From: Pseudomonas caspiana
GTDB lineage: Bacteria > Pseudomonadota > Gammaproteobacteria > Pseudomonadales > Pseudomonadaceae
DNA length: 64,000 nt
Reading direction: 5' to 3'
NCBI RefSeq assembly: GCF_002158995.1
Contig: NZ_LOHF01000006.1
Location: 159,041-223,040 of the forward strand
The notes under the pieces were generated by a model that made no database searches, was not told the origin of the DNA, and saw only the letters and a program-made list of their open reading frames with translations. This document shows, piece after piece, positions 45,417-54,817 of this stretch. Made by a program: the position numbers and the translations under genes. The number at the start of each line of letters is the position of its first letter. Within the stretch, counting starts at the first letter, position 1.

Positions 45417-46841
45417 ATGAACACAACTAACAGTACCGCCTACAACTATCAGGTGGTCCGCCAGTTCGTCATTATGACGGTGATCTGGGGGATTGTCGGG
45501 ATGGGCCTCGGCGTCTTTCTTGCCGCCCAACTGGTCTGGCCTGAACTCAACTTCGATCTTCCCTGGACGAGCTTTGGTCGCTTGCGCCCGCTGCACACCA
45601 ATGCGGTGATTTTCGCCTTCGGCGGCTGCGCGCTGTTTGCCAGCTCTTATTACTCGGTTCAGCGTACCTGTCAGACTCAACTATTCCTGCCAAAACTGGC
45701 GGCGTTCACCTTCTGGGGCTGGCAACTGGTGATTCTGCTGGCGGCAATTACCTTGCCGCTGGGTTACACCAGTTCCAAAGAGTACGCCGAGCTGGAATGG
45801 CCCATCGACATTCTGATCACTATTGTCTGGGTGGCCTACGCCATCGTGTTCTTTGGCACCGTGGCCAAACGCAACACCAAGCATATCTATGTCGGCAACT
45901 GGTTCTTCGGCGCATTCATCCTCACCGTTGCCGTGCTGCACATCGTCAATAACCTGGAACTGCCGGTCAGCCTGACCAAGTCCTACTCGCTGTATTCCGG
46001 CGCAACCGATGCCATGGTGCAGTGGTGGTACGGCCACAACGCGGTGGGTTTCTTCCTGACGGCAGGCTTCCTGGGGATGATGTACTACTTCGTGCCGAAA
46101 CAGGCCGAGCGTCCGGTGTACTCCTATCGTTTGTCCATCGTGCACTTCTGGGCACTGATCACCCTGTACATCTGGGCCGGGCCACACCATTTGCACTACA
46201 CCGCGCTGCCGGACTGGGCGCAATCGCTGGGCATGGTCATGTCGCTGATTCTGCTCGCGCCAAGCTGGGGCGGCATGATCAACGGCATGATGACCCTTTC
46301 AGGCGCCTGGCATAAGTTGCGCAGCGACCCGGTGCTGCGCTTTCTGGTGGTATCGCTGGCGTTCTACGGCATGTCGACCTTTGAAGGTCCGATGATGGCG
46401 ATCAAGACCGTCAATGCTCTCTCCCACTACACCGACTGGACCATCGGCCACGTTCACGCCGGTGCTCTGGGCTGGGTCGCGATGATCTCCATCGGTGCGC
46501 TGTACCACATGATCCCGAAAGTCTTCGGCCGCCCGCAGATGCACAGCATCGGCCTGATCAATGCGCACTTCTGGCTCGCCACGATTGGCACCGTGCTCTA
46601 CATCGCCTCGATGTGGGTCAACGGCATTACTCAAGGCCTGATGTGGCGGGCAATCAACGAAGACGGCACCTTGACCTACTCCTTCGTCGAAACACTGGTG
46701 GCCAGCCATCCCGGATTCATCGTGCGCCTGGCAGGCGGCGCGATCTTCCTGCTGGGCATGTTGCTGATGGCCTACAACACTTGGCGCACTGTCCGGGCCT
46801 CCAACCCCGTCGAAGCTGCCGCCGCCGCGCAGATGGCCTGA
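45417..46841 (+). CDS. ccoN: cbb3-type cytochrome c oxidase subunit I, operon 1
   Basis: Catalytic subunit with haem b and the haem b3-CuB centre, reducing O2 to water in the inner membrane. The 474-residue protein has 12 transmembrane segments and the haem-copper ligands, including His in [12 protein letters not shown] and in [13 protein letters not shown], and [19 protein letters not shown] segments (here [12 protein letters not shown]). It starts the ccoNOQP-1 operon. No ANR box is visible upstream, which fits the constitutive cbb3-1 operon of P. aeruginosa. Confidence 0.96.
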   Translation: MNTTNSTAYNYQVVRQFVIMTVIWGIVGMGLGVFLAAQLVWPELNFDLPWTSFGRLRPLHTNAVIFAFGGCALFASSYYSVQRTCQTQLFLPKLAAFTFWGWQLVILLAAITLPLGYTSSKEYAELEWPIDILITIVWVAYAIVFFGTVAKRNTKHIYVGNWFFGAFILTVAVLHIVNNLELPVSLTKSYSLYSGATDAMVQWWYGHNAVGFFLTAGFLGMMYYFVPKQAERPVYSYRLSIVHFWALITLYIWAGPHHLHYTALPDWAQSLGMVMSLILLAPSWGGMINGMMTLSGAWHKLRSDPVLRFLVVSLAFYGMSTFEGPMMAIKTVNALSHYTDWTIGHVHAGALGWVAMISIGALYHMIPKVFGRPQMHSIGLINAHFWLATIGTVLYIASMWVNGITQGLMWRAINEDGTLTYSFVETLVASHPGFIVRLAGGAIFLLGMLLMAYNTWRTVRASNPVEAAAAAQMA

Positions 46842-46851
46842 GGAGCTTGCT

Positions 46852-47472
46852 ATGAAACACGCCATGACACATGAAACGATCGAGAAAAACGTCGGCCTGT
46901 TGATGATTCTGATGGTACTCGCCGTCAGCATCGGCGGACTGACCCAGATCGTCCCGCTGTTCTTTCAAGACGTGACCAACAAGCCGGTTGAGGGCATGAA
47001 GCCCTACACCGCGCTGCAACTGGAAGGTCGCGACATTTATATCCGCGAAGGATGCGTGGGTTGCCACTCGCAGATGATCCGCCCGTTCCGCGCTGAAACA
47101 GAACGCTACGGCCACTATTCGGTGGCGGGCGAAAGCGTCTGGGATCACCCGTTCCTCTGGGGCTCCAAACGCACCGGACCGGACCTGGCCCGGGTTGGAG
47201 CACGCTACTCGGATGACTGGCACCGCGCGCACTTGTACAACCCGCGCAACGTCGTGCCGGAATCAAAAATGCCGGCCTATCCATGGCTGGTCACCCAGAA
47301 AGTCGACAGCAGCCACACCGAAGCCAAGATCAAGGCGATGCGTACGTTGGGCGTGCCTTACACCGATGACGATGTCAGCGGCGCAGTTGCTTCCCTCAAA
47401 GGCAAGACCGAGATGGACGCTCTGGTTTCCTATCTGCAAGTGCTCGGCACTGCCATCAAGAGCAAGAGGTGA
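46852..47472 (+). CDS. ccoO: cbb3-type cytochrome c oxidase subunit II, operon 1
   Basis: Membrane-anchored monohaem cytochrome c of 206 residues. One N-terminal transmembrane helix (about 15-35) precedes a single haem c site, CVGCH at 68-72, followed by [15 protein letters not shown], typical of CcoO/FixO. It passes electrons from CcoP to CcoN. GAGGAG precedes the ATG, and it begins 10 bp after ccoN. Confidence 0.96.
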   Translation: MKHAMTHETIEKNVGLLMILMVLAVSIGGLTQIVPLFFQDVTNKPVEGMKPYTALQLEGRDIYIREGCVGCHSQMIRPFRAETERYGHYSVAGESVWDHPFLWGSKRTGPDLARVGARYSDDWHRAHLYNPRNVVPESKMPAYPWLVTQKVDSSHTEAKIKAMRTLGVPYTDDDVSGAVASLKGKTEMDALVSYLQVLGTAIKSKR

Positions 47473-47475
47473 GCC

Positions 47476-47679
47476 ATGGATATTCAGGATCTACGCGGCC
47501 TCGGAACGCTGATAGTTGCCATCGCATTCATCGGCCTGTCGCTTTGGGTGTTCAGCAGTAAACGCAACGCCGAATTCGACGAAGCCCGCCTGGCACCCTT
47601 TGCTGACGAGCCATTGCCGCCACCTGTTATCGAACAACTTTCAAAAGATCAGCCCGTCGCCCGGAGTAACCAGCCATGA
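47476..47679 (+). CDS. ccoQ: cbb3-type oxidase subunit CcoQ, operon 1
   Basis: A 67-residue protein with one transmembrane helix (about 8-28) and a polar, acidic C-terminal tail ending in a Pro-rich stretch. CcoQ stabilises the cbb3 complex. It starts 3 bp after ccoO and overlaps ccoP by 4 bp (ATGA). Confidence 0.9.
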   Translation: MDIQDLRGLGTLIVAIAFIGLSLWVFSSKRNAEFDEARLAPFADEPLPPPVIEQLSKDQPVARSNQP

Positions 47680-48626
47680 CCACCTTCTGGAGCACCTATA
47701 TTTGCGTGCTGACCATTGGCAGCCTGATCGGCCTGACCTGGCTATTGATCGGCACCCGCAGGGGTGAAACCAAGGGCAGTACCGACCAGACCATGGGCCA
47801 CAGCTTCGATGGCATCGAGGAGTATGACAATCCGCTGCCCAAGTGGTGGTTCATGCTGTTCGCGGGCACGCTGGTGTTCGCGGTGGGTTACCTGATCCTG
47901 TATCCGGGACTGGGCAACTGGAAAGGCATCGCGCCTGGCTATGAAAACGGCTGGACCGGCGTCAACGAGTGGCAGAAGGAAATGGACAAGGCTGACGCGC
48001 GATTCGGACCAATCTTCGCCAAATTCGCAGCCATGCCGGTGGAAGAAGTCGCCAAAGATCCGCAAGCGCTGCAAATGGGTGGCCGCCTGTTTGCCTCCAA
48101 TTGCTCGGTTTGCCATGGCTCGGACGCCAAAGGTGCTTACGGCTTCCCTAACCTCACCGACAACGATTGGCGCTGGGGAGGCAATGCCGAAACCATCAAA
48201 GCCACCATCATGGCGGGTCGGGTCGCAGCGATGCCGGCCTGGGGCACGATCATTGGCGAAGACGGCGTGAAAAACGTCGCTGCCTATGTTCGTCACTCAC
48301 TGGCGGGGCTGCCGCTACCCGCTGACGACAAGGCAGATCTGGCTGCCGGACAGCAAGTGTTCAGCTCCACCTGTGTAGCCTGTCATGGCGCAACGGGTAA
48401 AGGCACCGCAGCAATGGGCGCTCCAAACCTCACACAGCCGGGCGGTTTCATCTACGGCACTGGCCTGGCTCAGTTGCAGCAGACCATTCGTCTTGGTCGC
48501 CAAGGTCATATGCCTGCTCAGGCCGATTTATTGGGCAATGACAAAGTACAGCTGCTGGCCGCTTATGTTTACAGCCTGTCGAAGGGTCCTGATCAACTCG
48601 TCGACAAGAGTAAAGCGGCGCAGTAG
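47676..48626 (+). CDS. ccoP: cbb3-type cytochrome c oxidase subunit III, operon 1
   Basis: Dihaem cytochrome c of 316 residues. Two N-terminal transmembrane segments, with the conserved [18 protein letters not shown] between them, anchor it. Haem c sites are CSVCH (143-147) and CVACH (233-237). It accepts electrons from soluble cytochromes and passes them to CcoO. A hairpin terminator follows. It differs from CcoP-2 in lacking a short insert after GLGNWKG. Confidence 0.96.
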   Translation: MTTFWSTYICVLTIGSLIGLTWLLIGTRRGETKGSTDQTMGHSFDGIEEYDNPLPKWWFMLFAGTLVFAVGYLILYPGLGNWKGIAPGYENGWTGVNEWQKEMDKADARFGPIFAKFAAMPVEEVAKDPQALQMGGRLFASNCSVCHGSDAKGAYGFPNLTDNDWRWGGNAETIKATIMAGRVAAMPAWGTIIGEDGVKNVAAYVRHSLAGLPLPADDKADLAAGQQVFSSTCVACHGATGKGTAAMGAPNLTQPGGFIYGTGLAQLQQTIRLGRQGHMPAQADLLGNDKVQLLAAYVYSLSKGPDQLVDKSKAAQ

Positions 48627-48658
48627 CAAAAAGAGCAGCACTGTGGACCCCTTCAACG

Positions 48659-48691
48659 CCGCACCCTGCAACAGGGTGCGGTGGTCCCTTT
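48659..48691 (+). terminator. Probable terminator of ccoNOQP-1
   Basis: A perfect 10-bp stem CCGCACCCTG / CAGGGTGCGG with loop CAA, followed 7 nt later by TTTTATTT. It lies 33 bp past the ccoP-1 stop. Confidence 0.7.
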
Positions 48692-48897
48692 TATTTGCTG
48701 CCCCCCTGTCACACCGCCATCTCAGCCTTCGGCAGCTCCTGCAATAACTCTGTGATTGCGGTCAGTCAGGAGCACCATCCTTTCCTCCCCAGCCTTTCGG
48801 GACTAAGCTTGCTCGTTAGTGGACTGGCGATGGCTGGCCACAGGCCCAGTGAAAGGAACGTGTCCGACATTCGTGCTCCGCAGACGCTCAATAACCT

Positions 48898-48918
48898 GAT
48901 GAACCAGGGTTGTTCATC
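48898..48918. repeat. Inverted repeat upstream of ccoN-2
   Basis: GATGAAC, 7 nt, GTTCATC: a perfect 7-bp inverted repeat about 195 bp before ccoN-2. It is a possible operator of unknown factor and is not an ANR box. Confidence 0.35.
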
Positions 48919-49111
48919 TACTGCCAGGCATGCTGCAAATGTCCGCCACTCACGCCGTCGACTTCACCCGTCCTGTAACCTCCAGTAACTTTCTGTCCAC
49001 CGGGACAGGTTTTTCCTTTACGCTGCGCGTCGGAATTTGCCTGAAACGGCCGCAGAGCATGCCTGCGTCGGTTTTTCATACTAATAAATAGTCGAACCGT
49101 GGAACCTGATA

Positions 49112-50554
49112 ATGAGCACAGCAATCAGTCCGACCGCTTATAACTATAAAGTGGTCCGCCAGTTCGCCGTCATGACGGTGGTCTGGGGCATCCTCGGCAT
49201 GGGGCTTGGCGTATTCATCGCCGCTCAACTGGTCTGGCCGGAGCTGAACCTGGGTCTGGAATGGACCAGCTTCGGACGCTTGCGACCGCTGCACACCAAC
49301 CTGGTGATCTTCGCGTTCGGCGGCTGTGCGCTCTTCGGGACGTCTTATTACGTGGTGCAACGCACTTGCCAGACCCGGCTGATTTCCGATGGCATGGCCG
49401 CGTTCTCATTCTGGGGCTGGCAAGCGGTCATCGTCAGCGCCATCATCACCTTGCCAATGGGCTACACAACCACCAAGGAATACGCTGAACTGGAATGGCC
49501 GATCGCTATTCTGCTGGCGATTGTCTGGGTGACCTACGGCGCGGTGTTCTTCGGCACCATCGTCAAGCGCAAGACCAAACACATCTATGTCGGTAACTGG
49601 TTCTACGGTGCGTTCATCGTCGTCACCGCGATGCTGCACATCGTCAATCACATCTCGCTGCCGGTCAGCCTGTTCAAGTCCTACTCCGCCTATGCGGGTG
49701 CTACCGACGCGATGATTCAGTGGTGGTACGGCCACAACGCGGTGGGTTTCTTCCTGACCACCGGCTTCCTCGGCATGATGTATTACTTCGTGCCCAAGCA
49801 GGCTGAGCGGCCGATCTATTCGTATCGCCTGTCCATCGTGCATTTCTGGGCACTGATCACCCTGTACATCTGGGCCGGTCCGCACCACCTGCATTACACA
49901 GCACTGCCCGACTGGGCGCAGTCGTTGGGCATGGTGATGTCGATCATTCTCCTGGCGCCAAGCTGGGGCGGGATGATCAACGGCATGATGACCCTCTCCG
50001 GCGCTTGGCATAAGTTGCGTACCGACCCGATTCTGCGTTTTCTGGTGGTATCCCTTGCCTTCTATGGCATGTCGACCTTTGAAGGTCCAATGATGGCCAT
50101 CAAGACGGTGAACGCCTTGTCGCACTACACCGACTGGACCATCGGCCACGTGCATGCCGGCGCATTGGGTTGGGTGGCGATGATTTCCATCGGCGCGACG
50201 TATCACATGATCCCCAAAGTGTTTGGCCGACCGCAGATGCACAGCATCGGCCTGATCAATGCCCACTTCTGGCTGGCGACTATCGGCACCGTGCTGTACA
50301 TCGCCTCGATGTGGGTCAACGGCATTACCCAAGGCCTGATGTGGCGAGCGATCAATGACGACGGCACGCTGACTTACTCGTTCGTCGAGGCGCTGCAGGC
50401 GAGCCATCCCGGTTACATCGTGCGCATGATCGGCGGCGCATTCTTTGCCAGCGGCATGCTGTTCATGGCGTACAACGTCTGGCGCACCGTGCGCGCTTCA
50501 GACCCGGCCGAGGCCGAAGCTGCGGCTCAAATCGCCGTCGTGGGGGCCCACTGA
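49112..50554 (+). CDS. ccoN: cbb3-type cytochrome c oxidase subunit I, operon 2
   Basis: Second copy of the catalytic subunit, 480 residues, very close to CcoN-1 across all transmembrane segments and haem-copper ligands. The differences gather at the N-terminus ([13 protein letters not shown]) and C-terminus (extra AVVGAH). In P. aeruginosa the second operon is the one induced by Anr at low oxygen; no ANR box is visible here, so its control may differ. It overlaps ccoO-2 by one base. Confidence 0.96.
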   Translation: MSTAISPTAYNYKVVRQFAVMTVVWGILGMGLGVFIAAQLVWPELNLGLEWTSFGRLRPLHTNLVIFAFGGCALFGTSYYVVQRTCQTRLISDGMAAFSFWGWQAVIVSAIITLPMGYTTTKEYAELEWPIAILLAIVWVTYGAVFFGTIVKRKTKHIYVGNWFYGAFIVVTAMLHIVNHISLPVSLFKSYSAYAGATDAMIQWWYGHNAVGFFLTTGFLGMMYYFVPKQAERPIYSYRLSIVHFWALITLYIWAGPHHLHYTALPDWAQSLGMVMSIILLAPSWGGMINGMMTLSGAWHKLRTDPILRFLVVSLAFYGMSTFEGPMMAIKTVNALSHYTDWTIGHVHAGALGWVAMISIGATYHMIPKVFGRPQMHSIGLINAHFWLATIGTVLYIASMWVNGITQGLMWRAINDDGTLTYSFVEALQASHPGYIVRMIGGAFFASGMLFMAYNVWRTVRASDPAEAEAAAQIAVVGAH

Positions 50555-51162
50555 TGAAGCATGAAGTACTCGAGAAGAACATTGGCCTGCTGGCCTTCTT
50601 CATGGTTATCGCCGTCAGCATCGGCGGCCTGACGCAAATCGTTCCGCTGTTTTTTCAGGACGTGACCAACAACCCGGTAGAGGGCATGAAGCCACGCTCC
50701 GCGCTGGAAGTCGAAGGCCGCGACGTGTACATCGCCAACGGCTGCGTGGGTTGTCATTCACAGATGATTCGTCCGTTCCGCGCGGAAACCGAACGCTACG
50801 GTCACTACTCGGTGGCGGGCGAAAGCGTCTGGGACCATCCGTTCCTGTGGGGCTCCAAACGCACCGGGCCTGACCTGGCGCGAGTCGGCGGTCGTTATTC
50901 GGACGACTGGCATCGGGCGCATTTGTATAACCCGCGCAACGTAGTTCCTGAATCGAAAATGCCTGCTTACCCCTGGCTGGTAGAGAAACGCCTGGACGGC
51001 AAGGACACCGCCAAAAAAATGGAAGTCCTGCGCACCTTGGGCACGCCTTACACCGACGAAGACATCGCCGGAGCGCAGGCCGCCGTGCAAGGCAAAACTG
51101 AAATGGATGCACTCGTGGCCTATCTGCAAGGCCTTGGCACCCTCATCAAAAGCAAACGGTGA
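50554..51162 (+). CDS. ccoO: cbb3-type cytochrome c oxidase subunit II, operon 2
   Basis: Monohaem subunit of 202 residues, paralogous to CcoO-1: an N-terminal membrane helix and haem c site CVGCH (64-68) followed by [15 protein letters not shown]. The middle of the protein is nearly identical to CcoO-1; the C-terminal third ([13 protein letters not shown]) differs. Starts at the TGATG junction with ccoN-2. Confidence 0.96.
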   Translation: MKHEVLEKNIGLLAFFMVIAVSIGGLTQIVPLFFQDVTNNPVEGMKPRSALEVEGRDVYIANGCVGCHSQMIRPFRAETERYGHYSVAGESVWDHPFLWGSKRTGPDLARVGGRYSDDWHRAHLYNPRNVVPESKMPAYPWLVEKRLDGKDTAKKMEVLRTLGTPYTDEDIAGAQAAVQGKTEMDALVAYLQGLGTLIKSKR

Positions 51163-51167
51163 TCTTG

Positions 51168-51356
51168 ATGGATATCGGGATGATTCGTGGCCTTGGCACA
51201 CTCGTGGTGATGGTGGCCTTTATCGGACTGGCGCTCTGGGTGTTCAGCCCCCGGCGCAAGTCAGAGTTTGACGACGCAACCTTGCTGCCCTTCGCGGACG
51301 ACCCCGAGGCCATCAAAAAGGTTGAGCAGGAAAAAGCGTCCAGGAGCAAGCAATGA
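51168..51356 (+). CDS. ccoQ: cbb3-type oxidase subunit CcoQ, operon 2
   Basis: A 62-residue protein with one membrane helix and a charged tail, paralogous to CcoQ-1 (shared IRGLGTLVV / LALWVFSP pattern). The start at MDIGMIRGL is preferred over an upstream in-frame ATT-like codon by comparison with the MDIQDLRGL start of CcoQ-1. Overlaps ccoP-2 by 4 bp (ATGA). Confidence 0.88.
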   Translation: MDIGMIRGLGTLVVMVAFIGLALWVFSPRRKSEFDDATLLPFADDPEAIKKVEQEKASRSKQ

Positions 51357-52321
51357 GCACTTTTTGGAGTCTGTACGTCACGGTTCTGACTTTGGGCACC
51401 ATTTTCGCCCTGACCTGGCTGCTGCTTTCGACCCGCAAGGGCCAGCGCGACGAAGCCACGGAAGAAACCGTCGGCCACTCCTTCGACGGCATCGAGGAAT
51501 ACGACAACCCATTACCCAAATGGTGGTTCATGCTGTTTATCGGCACGATCATTTTCGCGTTGGGCTATCTGGTGCTTTATCCCGGTCTCGGTAACTGGAA
51601 AGGCCTCTGGCCGGGTTACGGCTACGTGAACACCGAGAAGCAAATCGAGTTCTCCGATGGTCAGACGGGCTGGACAGGCGTGCACGAGTGGGAAAAGGAA
51701 ATGGCGCGCTCCGAGGCGCGTTTCGGGCCGATCTTCGCCAAGTTCGCTTCGATGCCCATCGAAGAAGTCGCCAAGGATCCACAGGCCCTGAAGATGGGCA
51801 GCCGCCTGTTCGCGTCAAACTGCTCGGTGTGTCATGGATCGGACGCCAAAGGCGCTTATGGCTTTCCCAACCTGACCGATGCCGACTGGCGTTGGGGCGG
51901 CGAGCCCGAAACCATCAAGGCCACCATCATGGGCGGCCGCCACGCGGTCATGCCCGCCTGGGGTGATGCAATCAAGGAACAGGGCGTACGTGACGTTTCG
52001 GCGTACATCGTGACCGCGCTCAATGGCCGCAAACTGCCAGAAGACGCCAAGGCTGATCCGGTCGCCGGGCAAAAGATATTCGCCACGACCTGCGTCGCAT
52101 GCCATGGTCCGGAAGGTAAAGGCATGCAGGTGTTGGGTGCACCGGATCTGACACATCCGGGTGCGTTCATCTATGGATCAAGCTACGCACAACTGCAACA
52201 AACCATCCGCTACGGCCGTCAGGGCCAGATGCCTGCTCAGGAAGCGATTCAGGGCAATGACAAAGTGCATATTCTGGCGGCGTATGTTTATAGCTTGTCG
52301 CGGGAGGAAAAAGCTGAATAG
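51353..52321 (+). CDS. ccoP: cbb3-type cytochrome c oxidase subunit III, operon 2
   Basis: Dihaem subunit of 322 residues, with two N-terminal membrane segments and haem sites CSVCH (157-161) and CVACH (247-251). Compared with CcoP-1 it carries an extra segment after [14 protein letters not shown] ([15 protein letters not shown]) on the periplasmic side. Last gene of ccoNOQP-2; a REP doublet follows. Confidence 0.96.
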   Translation: MSTFWSLYVTVLTLGTIFALTWLLLSTRKGQRDEATEETVGHSFDGIEEYDNPLPKWWFMLFIGTIIFALGYLVLYPGLGNWKGLWPGYGYVNTEKQIEFSDGQTGWTGVHEWEKEMARSEARFGPIFAKFASMPIEEVAKDPQALKMGSRLFASNCSVCHGSDAKGAYGFPNLTDADWRWGGEPETIKATIMGGRHAVMPAWGDAIKEQGVRDVSAYIVTALNGRKLPEDAKADPVAGQKIFATTCVACHGPEGKGMQVLGAPDLTHPGAFIYGSSYAQLQQTIRYGRQGQMPAQEAIQGNDKVHILAAYVYSLSREEKAE

Positions 52322-52368
52322 CGTCAGTTCAATTTGCAGACATGTAACTCTGAATTGAAATGCATTCT

Positions 52369-52459
52369 CTGTGGGAGCCGGGCTTGCCCGCGATAAGGCA
52401 GGACGCGGTTCATTTTAGATCGCACCCAGCCTTATCGCGGGCAAGCCCGGCTCCCACAG
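52369..52459. repeat. REP palindrome pair (CTGTGGGAGCCGGGCTTGCCCGC type)
   Basis: Inverted repeat with arms CTGTGGGAGCCGGGCTTGCC and complement, immediately after ccoNOQP-2. Confidence 0.85.
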
Positions 52460-52503
52460 AAAAAGCGCAGACCGCAAACACCTGCACATCATCTACACGT
52501 CAT

Positions 52504-52517
52504 TTGATCCGAATCAG
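52504..52517 (+). promoter_or_regulatory. ANR/FNR box upstream of ccoG
   Basis: TTGAT-CCGA-ATCAG matches the TTGAT-N4-ATCAA consensus at 9 of 10 positions. It lies about 135 bp before ccoG. If it is at -41.5, transcription would start near 52552. The gene for the sensor, anr, is in this window. Confidence 0.75.
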
Positions 52518-52645
52518 TACTCTTTACACCTGTTTGCACCAAGATTCGCCGCGCCCCATTAACGAAGACTGCAGGCGTATCATTGCCTTCATAACGCCAC
52601 GCTCCTGACCACTGAGGCATTTTTCCACTGCCGTGGGACACACCG

Positions 52646-54058
52646 ATGAGCAATAACATTCCTGTCGTCAACGTCACCCCGCCGCCCAAGAATGACAACC
52701 AGACGGTTGACCTCTATGCCTCGCGAGAAAAGATCTACACCCGCGCGTTCACTGGTCTGTTCCGCAATCTGCGCATGCTCGGTGGTGCTCTGCTGTTCCT
52801 GATTTACTTCGGTACCGTCTGGCTGAACTGGGGTGGGCATCAGGCGGTGTGGTGGAATCTGCCGGAGCGCAAGTTCTACATCTTTGGTGCGACCTTCTGG
52901 CCGCAGGATTTCATCCTGCTCTCGGGCATCCTGATCGTCAGCGCGTTCGGTCTGTTTTTCATCACCGTCTACGCCGGCCGCGTGTGGTGCGGTTACACCT
53001 GCCCGCAAAGTGTCTGGACCTGGATTTTCATGTGGTGCGAAAAGGTCACCGAGGGCGACCGCAATCAGCGCATAAAACTCGATAAAGCTCCCATGAGCGC
53101 CAACAAATTCGTGCGCAAATTCTCCAAACACAGCCTCTGGCTGTTGATTGGCTTCCTCACCGGGCTGACCTTCGTCGGCTACTTCTCCCCCATACGTGAC
53201 CTGATCACCGAGCTGTTCACCGGTCAGGCCGACAGCTGGGCATATTTCTGGGTCGGCTTTTTTACCCTCGCGACTTACGGCAATGCAGGCTGGCTGCGTG
53301 AGCAAGTGTGCATTTACATGTGCCCTTATGCGCGCTTTCAGAGTGTGATGTTCGATAAGGACACTTTGATTGTTTCCTACGACCCACGCCGGGGCGAGAA
53401 ACGCGGCCCACGTAAAAAGGATCAGGACTACAAGAGGCAAGGTCTGGGCGACTGCATCGATTGCACAATGTGCGTGCAGGTCTGCCCCACCGGCATCGAC
53501 ATCCGCGATGGCCTGCAAGTGGAGTGCATCGGCTGCGCCGCCTGTATCGACGCCTGCGACAGCATCATGGACAAGATGAACTACCCGCGCGGCCTGATCA
53601 GCTACACCACCGAGCACAACCTGTCCGGCCAGGTGACGCACAAGTTAAGACCCCGACTGCTCGGTTACGCGGCGGTGTTGCTGGTCATGATCGGCTTGCT
53701 GACCTCGGCATTCTTCATGCGCTCACTGGTCGGCTTTGACGTCAGCAAGGATCGCGTGCTTTACCGGGAAAACGCCGAAGGCCGGATCGAGAACGTCTAC
53801 AGCCTCAAGGTCATGAACAAAGACCAGGTCGATCACACCTATGTACTGGATGCTACAGGCTTGCCGGATCTGAAATTGCAGGGTCGCCGTGAATTCAAAG
53901 TGGCCGCCGGGGATATTTTCAGCATGCCGGTGGAGCTGTCCAGCGCTCCCGAAAAACTGCCATCGAGTACCAACGAGGTGATTTTCATCCTCAAGGATAT
54001 CGACGGCGATACTCATGCTGAAACCAAGAGCCGGTTCATCGGCCCGCAAGTTCGTTAG
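52646..54058 (+). CDS. ccoG: cbb3 oxidase assembly polyferredoxin CcoG (RdxA/FixG family)
   Basis: Membrane iron-sulfur protein of 470 residues, reported in the family to reduce Cu(II) for cbb3 oxidase assembly. About five transmembrane segments carry CGYTCPQSVWTW and CPYARFQ. A cytoplasmic ferredoxin-like domain has two [4Fe-4S] clusters: CIDCTMCVQVCP and CIGCAACIDACD. The C-terminal periplasmic part is Ig-like (about 365-470). First gene of the ccoGHIS set, with an ANR box upstream. Confidence 0.95.
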   Translation: MSNNIPVVNVTPPPKNDNQTVDLYASREKIYTRAFTGLFRNLRMLGGALLFLIYFGTVWLNWGGHQAVWWNLPERKFYIFGATFWPQDFILLSGILIVSAFGLFFITVYAGRVWCGYTCPQSVWTWIFMWCEKVTEGDRNQRIKLDKAPMSANKFVRKFSKHSLWLLIGFLTGLTFVGYFSPIRDLITELFTGQADSWAYFWVGFFTLATYGNAGWLREQVCIYMCPYARFQSVMFDKDTLIVSYDPRRGEKRGPRKKDQDYKRQGLGDCIDCTMCVQVCPTGIDIRDGLQVECIGCAACIDACDSIMDKMNYPRGLISYTTEHNLSGQVTHKLRPRLLGYAAVLLVMIGLLTSAFFMRSLVGFDVSKDRVLYRENAEGRIENVYSLKVMNKDQVDHTYVLDATGLPDLKLQGRREFKVAAGDIFSMPVELSSAPEKLPSSTNEVIFILKDIDGDTHAETKSRFIGPQVR

Positions 54059-54085
54059 TCAGAAACGGCGTAAAGAGAATTGTCC

Positions 54086-54631
54086 ATGTCCATGTCCACC
54101 GCGACCGCTCAAAGCCCTTGGTACAAACACATCTGGCCGTGGATCCTGATTGGCATCCTGACCTGCTCAGTGACCCTGTCACTGACCATGGTGACCATTG
54201 CGGTGAATAACCCTGACAATCTGGTCAATGACAATTATTACGAAGCGGGCAAAGGCATCAATCGCTCGCTGGATCGCGAACTGCTGGCCCAGAACCTATT
54301 GCTGCGCGCCAACGTGCATCTGGATGAGCTCACGGGCGAAGCGGACCTGCGTTTGAGTGGCAACAGCAGGCCGCAGACCCTGGAACTGAACCTGATCTCC
54401 CCGACGCAACCGCAAAAGGATCGCAAGATTGCCCTGACCCGCAGCAGCTCGGAGCCTGACCGCTACATCGGGCAACTGACTGATAAAGTCGAAGGACGCC
54501 GTTTCGTAGAGCTGCTGGGTGTCGAAAACGGCAAGACCTGGCGTCTGTTTGAAGAAGAACAGATCAGCCACGACAAAGACCTTGCGCTGGGGGATGAAGC
54601 GATTCAGGGTGCGGAAGATTTGAAGAATTGA
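54086..54631 (+). CDS. ccoH: cbb3 oxidase assembly protein CcoH (FixH family)
   Basis: A 181-residue protein with one N-terminal membrane helix (about 17-40) and a periplasmic beta-rich domain with the FixH region NPDNLVNDNYYEAGKGIN. It is required for cbb3 assembly in studied species. The start at the first ATG of the ATGTCCATGTCC repeat is chosen; the second ATG two codons later is equally possible. It follows ccoG by 27 bp. Confidence 0.9.
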   Translation: MSMSTATAQSPWYKHIWPWILIGILTCSVTLSLTMVTIAVNNPDNLVNDNYYEAGKGINRSLDRELLAQNLLLRANVHLDELTGEADLRLSGNSRPQTLELNLISPTQPQKDRKIALTRSSSEPDRYIGQLTDKVEGRRFVELLGVENGKTWRLFEEEQISHDKDLALGDEAIQGAEDLKN

Positions 54632-54685
54632 CGCGTCTTCGCCTCTCATCAAACAAAACTAAGTTGTGGAATTGAAATGCGTTTC

Positions 54686-54760
54686 CTGTAGGAGCTGCCG
54701 AAGGCTGCGAAAGCGCTGATCCTGACACACCGCCATCGCAGCCTTCGGCAGCTCCTACAG
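54686..54760. repeat. REP palindrome pair (CTGTAGGAGCTGCCGAAGG type)
   Basis: Inverted repeat with arms CTGTAGGAGCTGCCGAAGGC and complement. It lies between ccoH and ccoI and may partly separate their expression. Confidence 0.85.
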
Positions 54761-54817
54761 ATCAATCGGTTACGCTTTGCGGACCCGCTCCCTCCCCACA
54801 GGATTTGCTGTACCGCC

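Larger units (their letters stand above)
48627..49111. other. Region between the two cbb3 operons
   Basis: About 485 bases with no supported gene. It holds the ccoP-1 terminator, a truncated REP unit (48706-48743), a GATGAAC/GTTCATC inverted repeat (48898-48918) and the promoter region of ccoN-2. No TTGAT-N4-ATCAA ANR box was found on reading it through. Confidence 0.6.

Noticed and set aside
48695..48988. 97-codon frame between the cbb3 operons
   Set aside because: It begins inside a truncated REP unit and shows no domain or ribosome site.
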